Shown piece after piece: positions 62,199 through 64,000 of a stretch of DNA of 64,000 bases (position 1 is its first letter; each line of letters starts with the position of its first letter). A program made the translations under genes and the position numbers. Under the pieces are notes generated by a model. That model was given only the letters and a program-made list of their open reading frames with translations. It searched no databases and was not told where the DNA came from. The DNA comes from Polaribacter porphyrae (GTDB taxonomy: Bacteria; Bacteroidota; Bacteroidia; Flavobacteriales; Flavobacteriaceae): contig NZ_MSCN01000001.1 in assembly GCF_002954685.1 (NCBI RefSeq), positions 1-64,000 on the forward strand, read 5' to 3'.

Positions 62199-62516
62199 AT
62201 GATTAATTTTGCAATTCAATTAGTTATATCAATATTTATTGGTGGCTGTTTTGTGTTTTTAGCAAAAAAATATCGAAAAAACTTAATTACATACTTCTGT
62301 ATTGGTTTTTTTATTTGTTTGGCAATACGAATACTCTATTTATTGATTTACGGATTAATTACTGATTTCTCAATCAATCAAAATTTTGATAATCACAGAA
62401 ACCTGTCTGTATTATTTAGTATTATGATTTCTTATGTTTTTTTTAGAATTCTAAAAGCGAAACTGCATAAAGAAAATCCAAATCATTTCGATATTAATGA
62501 TATTGGAAAAGAGTAA
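62199..62516 (+). CDS. small membrane protein, tandem family member 3
   Basis: The 105-residue protein has three hydrophobic segments and 'VFLAKKYRKNLITYF' near residue 18, a diverged form of the block in the two preceding genes. It has lost the Glu after LA and the Trp. It ends 47 nt before cinA. Function unknown. Confidence 0.6.
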   Translation: MINFAIQLVISIFIGGCFVFLAKKYRKNLITYFCIGFFICLAIRILYLLIYGLITDFSINQNFDNHRNLSVLFSIMISYVFFRILKAKLHKENPNHFDINDIGKE

Positions 62517-62563
62517 ACTTATAAGACGTATAACACATATTATTTTGCGAATAAAATTAAATT

Positions 62564-63811
62564 ATGAAGGCAGAAATCATAACAATTGGAGATGAAATCT
62601 TAATAGGACAGATTGTAGATACCAATTCACAGTGGATTGGTACAGAATTGAATAAAATTGGTGTTTCTGTATATCAGATTTCATCCATTCAAGACGATAA
62701 ACAACATATTTTAAATGCACTTAAAGAAGCAGAAAGTAGAGCAGATATTGTAATCGTTACTGGTGGTTTAGGGCCAACAAAAGATGATATCACTAAATAT
62801 ACCATTGCAGAATATTTTAATGATTCATTAACTTTAAATGAAGAAGTAGTAAATCATGTAAAAACATTATTCGCAAAATATAATATTCCTTTTGGAGAGT
62901 TAAATCGTTTACAGGGTATGATTCCTACCAAAGCAACTGTTTTAAAAAATAAATATGGCACAGCACCAGGAATGTGGTTTTATGAAAATGAAACCGTTTT
63001 TGTATCATTACCAGGAGTTCCAAATGAAATGAAAGGTTTAATGGAATTTGAGGTTTTACCAAGAATTCAAAAGCAATTCAAATTACCATTTATCATTCAT
63101 AAAACCATTATGACTTATGGAATGGGCGAAAGTTCTTTAGCAGAAAGAATTGAAGATTTTGAGAATAACTTACCAGAATTTATCAAATTAGCGTATTTGC
63201 CTAATTATGGTAAAGTTCGTTTGCGTTTATCCGCTAAAGGTGATGATAAAAAACGATTAGAAGATAGATTGCAAGAAAAGATCGAAGATTTATATCAACT
63301 AATTCCAGATATTATTACAGGATTAGATGATGGTGGAAAAATTGAACAAACTATTGGTAATTTATTAAAGAATAATAATAAGTCTATTTGTACAGCAGAA
63401 AGTTTAACAGGTGGTAAAATAGCATCAACTTTAGTTTCTGTACCAGGTTCTTCTTCCTATTATAAAGGTAGTTTTGTTACTTATGCAAAAGAAACTAAAA
63501 TTAATATATTAAATATTTCTAAAGAGATTATTGATAAGCATTCTGTTGTTAGTAGAGAAGTAGCAATAGAAATGGCAAAAGGTGCAAAACAAAAATTACA
63601 AACTAATTATGCAATTGCAGTTACAGGCAATGCAGGACCAACAACAGATAAAACTGACAAAAGTGTAGGTGTAGTTTTTATAGCAATAGTTACAGATAAT
63701 GAGGTAGTTGTAGAAGAATTTAACTTCGGAAAACCAAGAGGTAGGGTCATAGATAAAACTGTAAACAAAGCATTAGAAATGATGCAAAAATTAATAATAA
63801 AAAATAAATAA
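62564..63811 (+). CDS. cinA: CinA-family nicotinamide mononucleotide deamidase-related protein
   Basis: The 415-residue protein has an N-terminal MoCF domain ('AEIITIGDEILIGQIVDTNSQWI', 'VTGGLGPTKDDITKY') and the C-terminal CinA domain ('CTAESLTGGKIASTLVSVPGSSSYYKGSFVTYA' and 'AVTGNAGPTTD'). CinA hydrolyses ADP-ribose and deamidates NMN. It is followed by the rpmB promoter. Length is standard. Confidence 0.96.
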   Translation: MKAEIITIGDEILIGQIVDTNSQWIGTELNKIGVSVYQISSIQDDKQHILNALKEAESRADIVIVTGGLGPTKDDITKYTIAEYFNDSLTLNEEVVNHVKTLFAKYNIPFGELNRLQGMIPTKATVLKNKYGTAPGMWFYENETVFVSLPGVPNEMKGLMEFEVLPRIQKQFKLPFIIHKTIMTYGMGESSLAERIEDFENNLPEFIKLAYLPNYGKVRLRLSAKGDDKKRLEDRLQEKIEDLYQLIPDIITGLDDGGKIEQTIGNLLKNNNKSICTAESLTGGKIASTLVSVPGSSSYYKGSFVTYAKETKINILNISKEIIDKHSVVSREVAIEMAKGAKQKLQTNYAIAVTGNAGPTTDKTDKSVGVVFIAIVTDNEVVVEEFNFGKPRGRVIDKTVNKALEMMQKLIIKNK

Positions 63812-63817
63812 ATTTGT

Positions 63818-63849
63818 TTTGTTCACAATTAGAATTATTTGTAGATTTG
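63818..63849 (+). promoter_or_regulatory. promoter of rpmB
   Basis: TTTG (63818-63821), a 20-nt spacer and TAGATTTG (63842-63849) are an excellent match to the flavobacterial consensus. The rpmB ATG follows 39 nt later. Confidence 0.75.
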
Positions 63850-63888
63850 CACCTCGCTTAAAGATAACACAATAAATACTGTAAGAAG

Positions 63889-64000
63889 ATGTCTAGAGTT
63901 TGTGAATTAACAGGTAAAAAAGCAATGGTGGGAAACAATGTTTCTCATGCAATGAATAAAACTAAAAGAAAGTTTGACGCTAATTTAATGACTAAGCGTT
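63889..64000 (+). CDS. rpmB: 50S ribosomal protein L28, 5' part
   Basis: From ATG 63889 the frame reads [20 protein letters not shown] and continues [17 protein letters not shown] before the window ends. This is the conserved start of L28. The gene is cut by the edge of the window, not truncated in nature. A strong promoter precedes it. Confidence 0.95.
   Translation, partial: MSRVCELTGKKAMVGNNVSHAMNKTKRKFDANLMTKR

Noticed and set aside
1..64000. tRNA, rRNA, CRISPR, prophage or transposase genes
   Set aside because: Reading of all gaps showed no cloverleaf, no regularly spaced repeats and no recombinase-like protein.

Overview
The window is AT-rich chromosomal DNA of a marine-type flavobacterium (Bacteroidetes, Flavobacteriia; something near Polaribacter or Tenacibaculum is my guess from gene content, not proven). 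Three things support this. Promoters have the Bacteroidetes form TTG-N17-23-TAnnTTTG and Shine-Dalgarno sequences are mostly absent. Several families are typical of flavobacteria (DUF5606, DUF4199, the menD / S1-protein / menB neighbourhood). Secreted proteins and lipoproteins are numerous. Almost everything is intact and chromosomal; I see no transposase, integrase, prophage, CRISPR array, tRNA or rRNA.

Layout. 1-5776 (minus) is an apparent operon for amino-sugar or glycan use: secreted GH20 hexosaminidase, GHMP sugar kinase, sugar nucleotidyltransferase, Na+/solute symporter and a small membrane protein. 5815-10453 (minus) has an outer-membrane-like protein, an FdhF/YdeP-type molybdopterin oxidoreductase and fdhD, with a structured RNA leader before fdhD. 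10649-16774 (minus) carries a methyltransferase, an AI-2E-family permease, a TPR membrane protein, a TPR-AAA ATPase and an internally duplicated exported protein. 16824-20249 (minus) is a run of small detoxification or vitamin-B6-like genes (two PNPOx-fold proteins, two GNATs, DUF1272, cupin, DinB) diverging from a MocR-type regulator at 20332 with clear operator-like repeats. 21829-25897 has repeats, a VOC protein, an ACP phosphodiesterase, a nitroreductase, an unrecognised helical protein and a GAF-LuxR regulator.

The standout is 26346-29255: a two-gene operon of a DUF4365-type PD-(D/E)XK nuclease fused to an APAZ domain, followed 3 nt later by a catalytically dead short prokaryotic Argonaute. 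This is the architecture of SPARDA (short pAgo, DNase-associated; DREN-APAZ plus short pAgo), an abortive-infection type defence system. It sits alone between an orphan antitoxin-like gene and dnaN.

29316-51321 is mainly housekeeping and envelope: dnaN, a PIG-L deacetylase, a second SSS symporter with a 35-residue membrane partner, an oxidoreductase, mazG, DUF5606, def, ruvX, dapD, glycosyltransferases (GT2, GT25, GT11, GT87-like), a tRNA nucleotidyltransferase, an MsbA-like ABC exporter, a phospho-sugar mutase and DUF4199. The SRP RNA gene ffs, with a textbook promoter, is at 51489-51582. 51683-64000 holds an SDR, lipoproteins, a fructose-6-phosphate aldolase/transaldolase-like gene, menD and menB for menaquinone, an S1 protein, purU, an FAH-family hydrolase, three related small membrane proteins, cinA and the 5' end of rpmB. 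Several dispersed repeat families occupy the intergenic gaps at 21.8, 33.1, 55.3, 59.8 and 60.8 kb; one appears to have rewritten the 5' end of menD.
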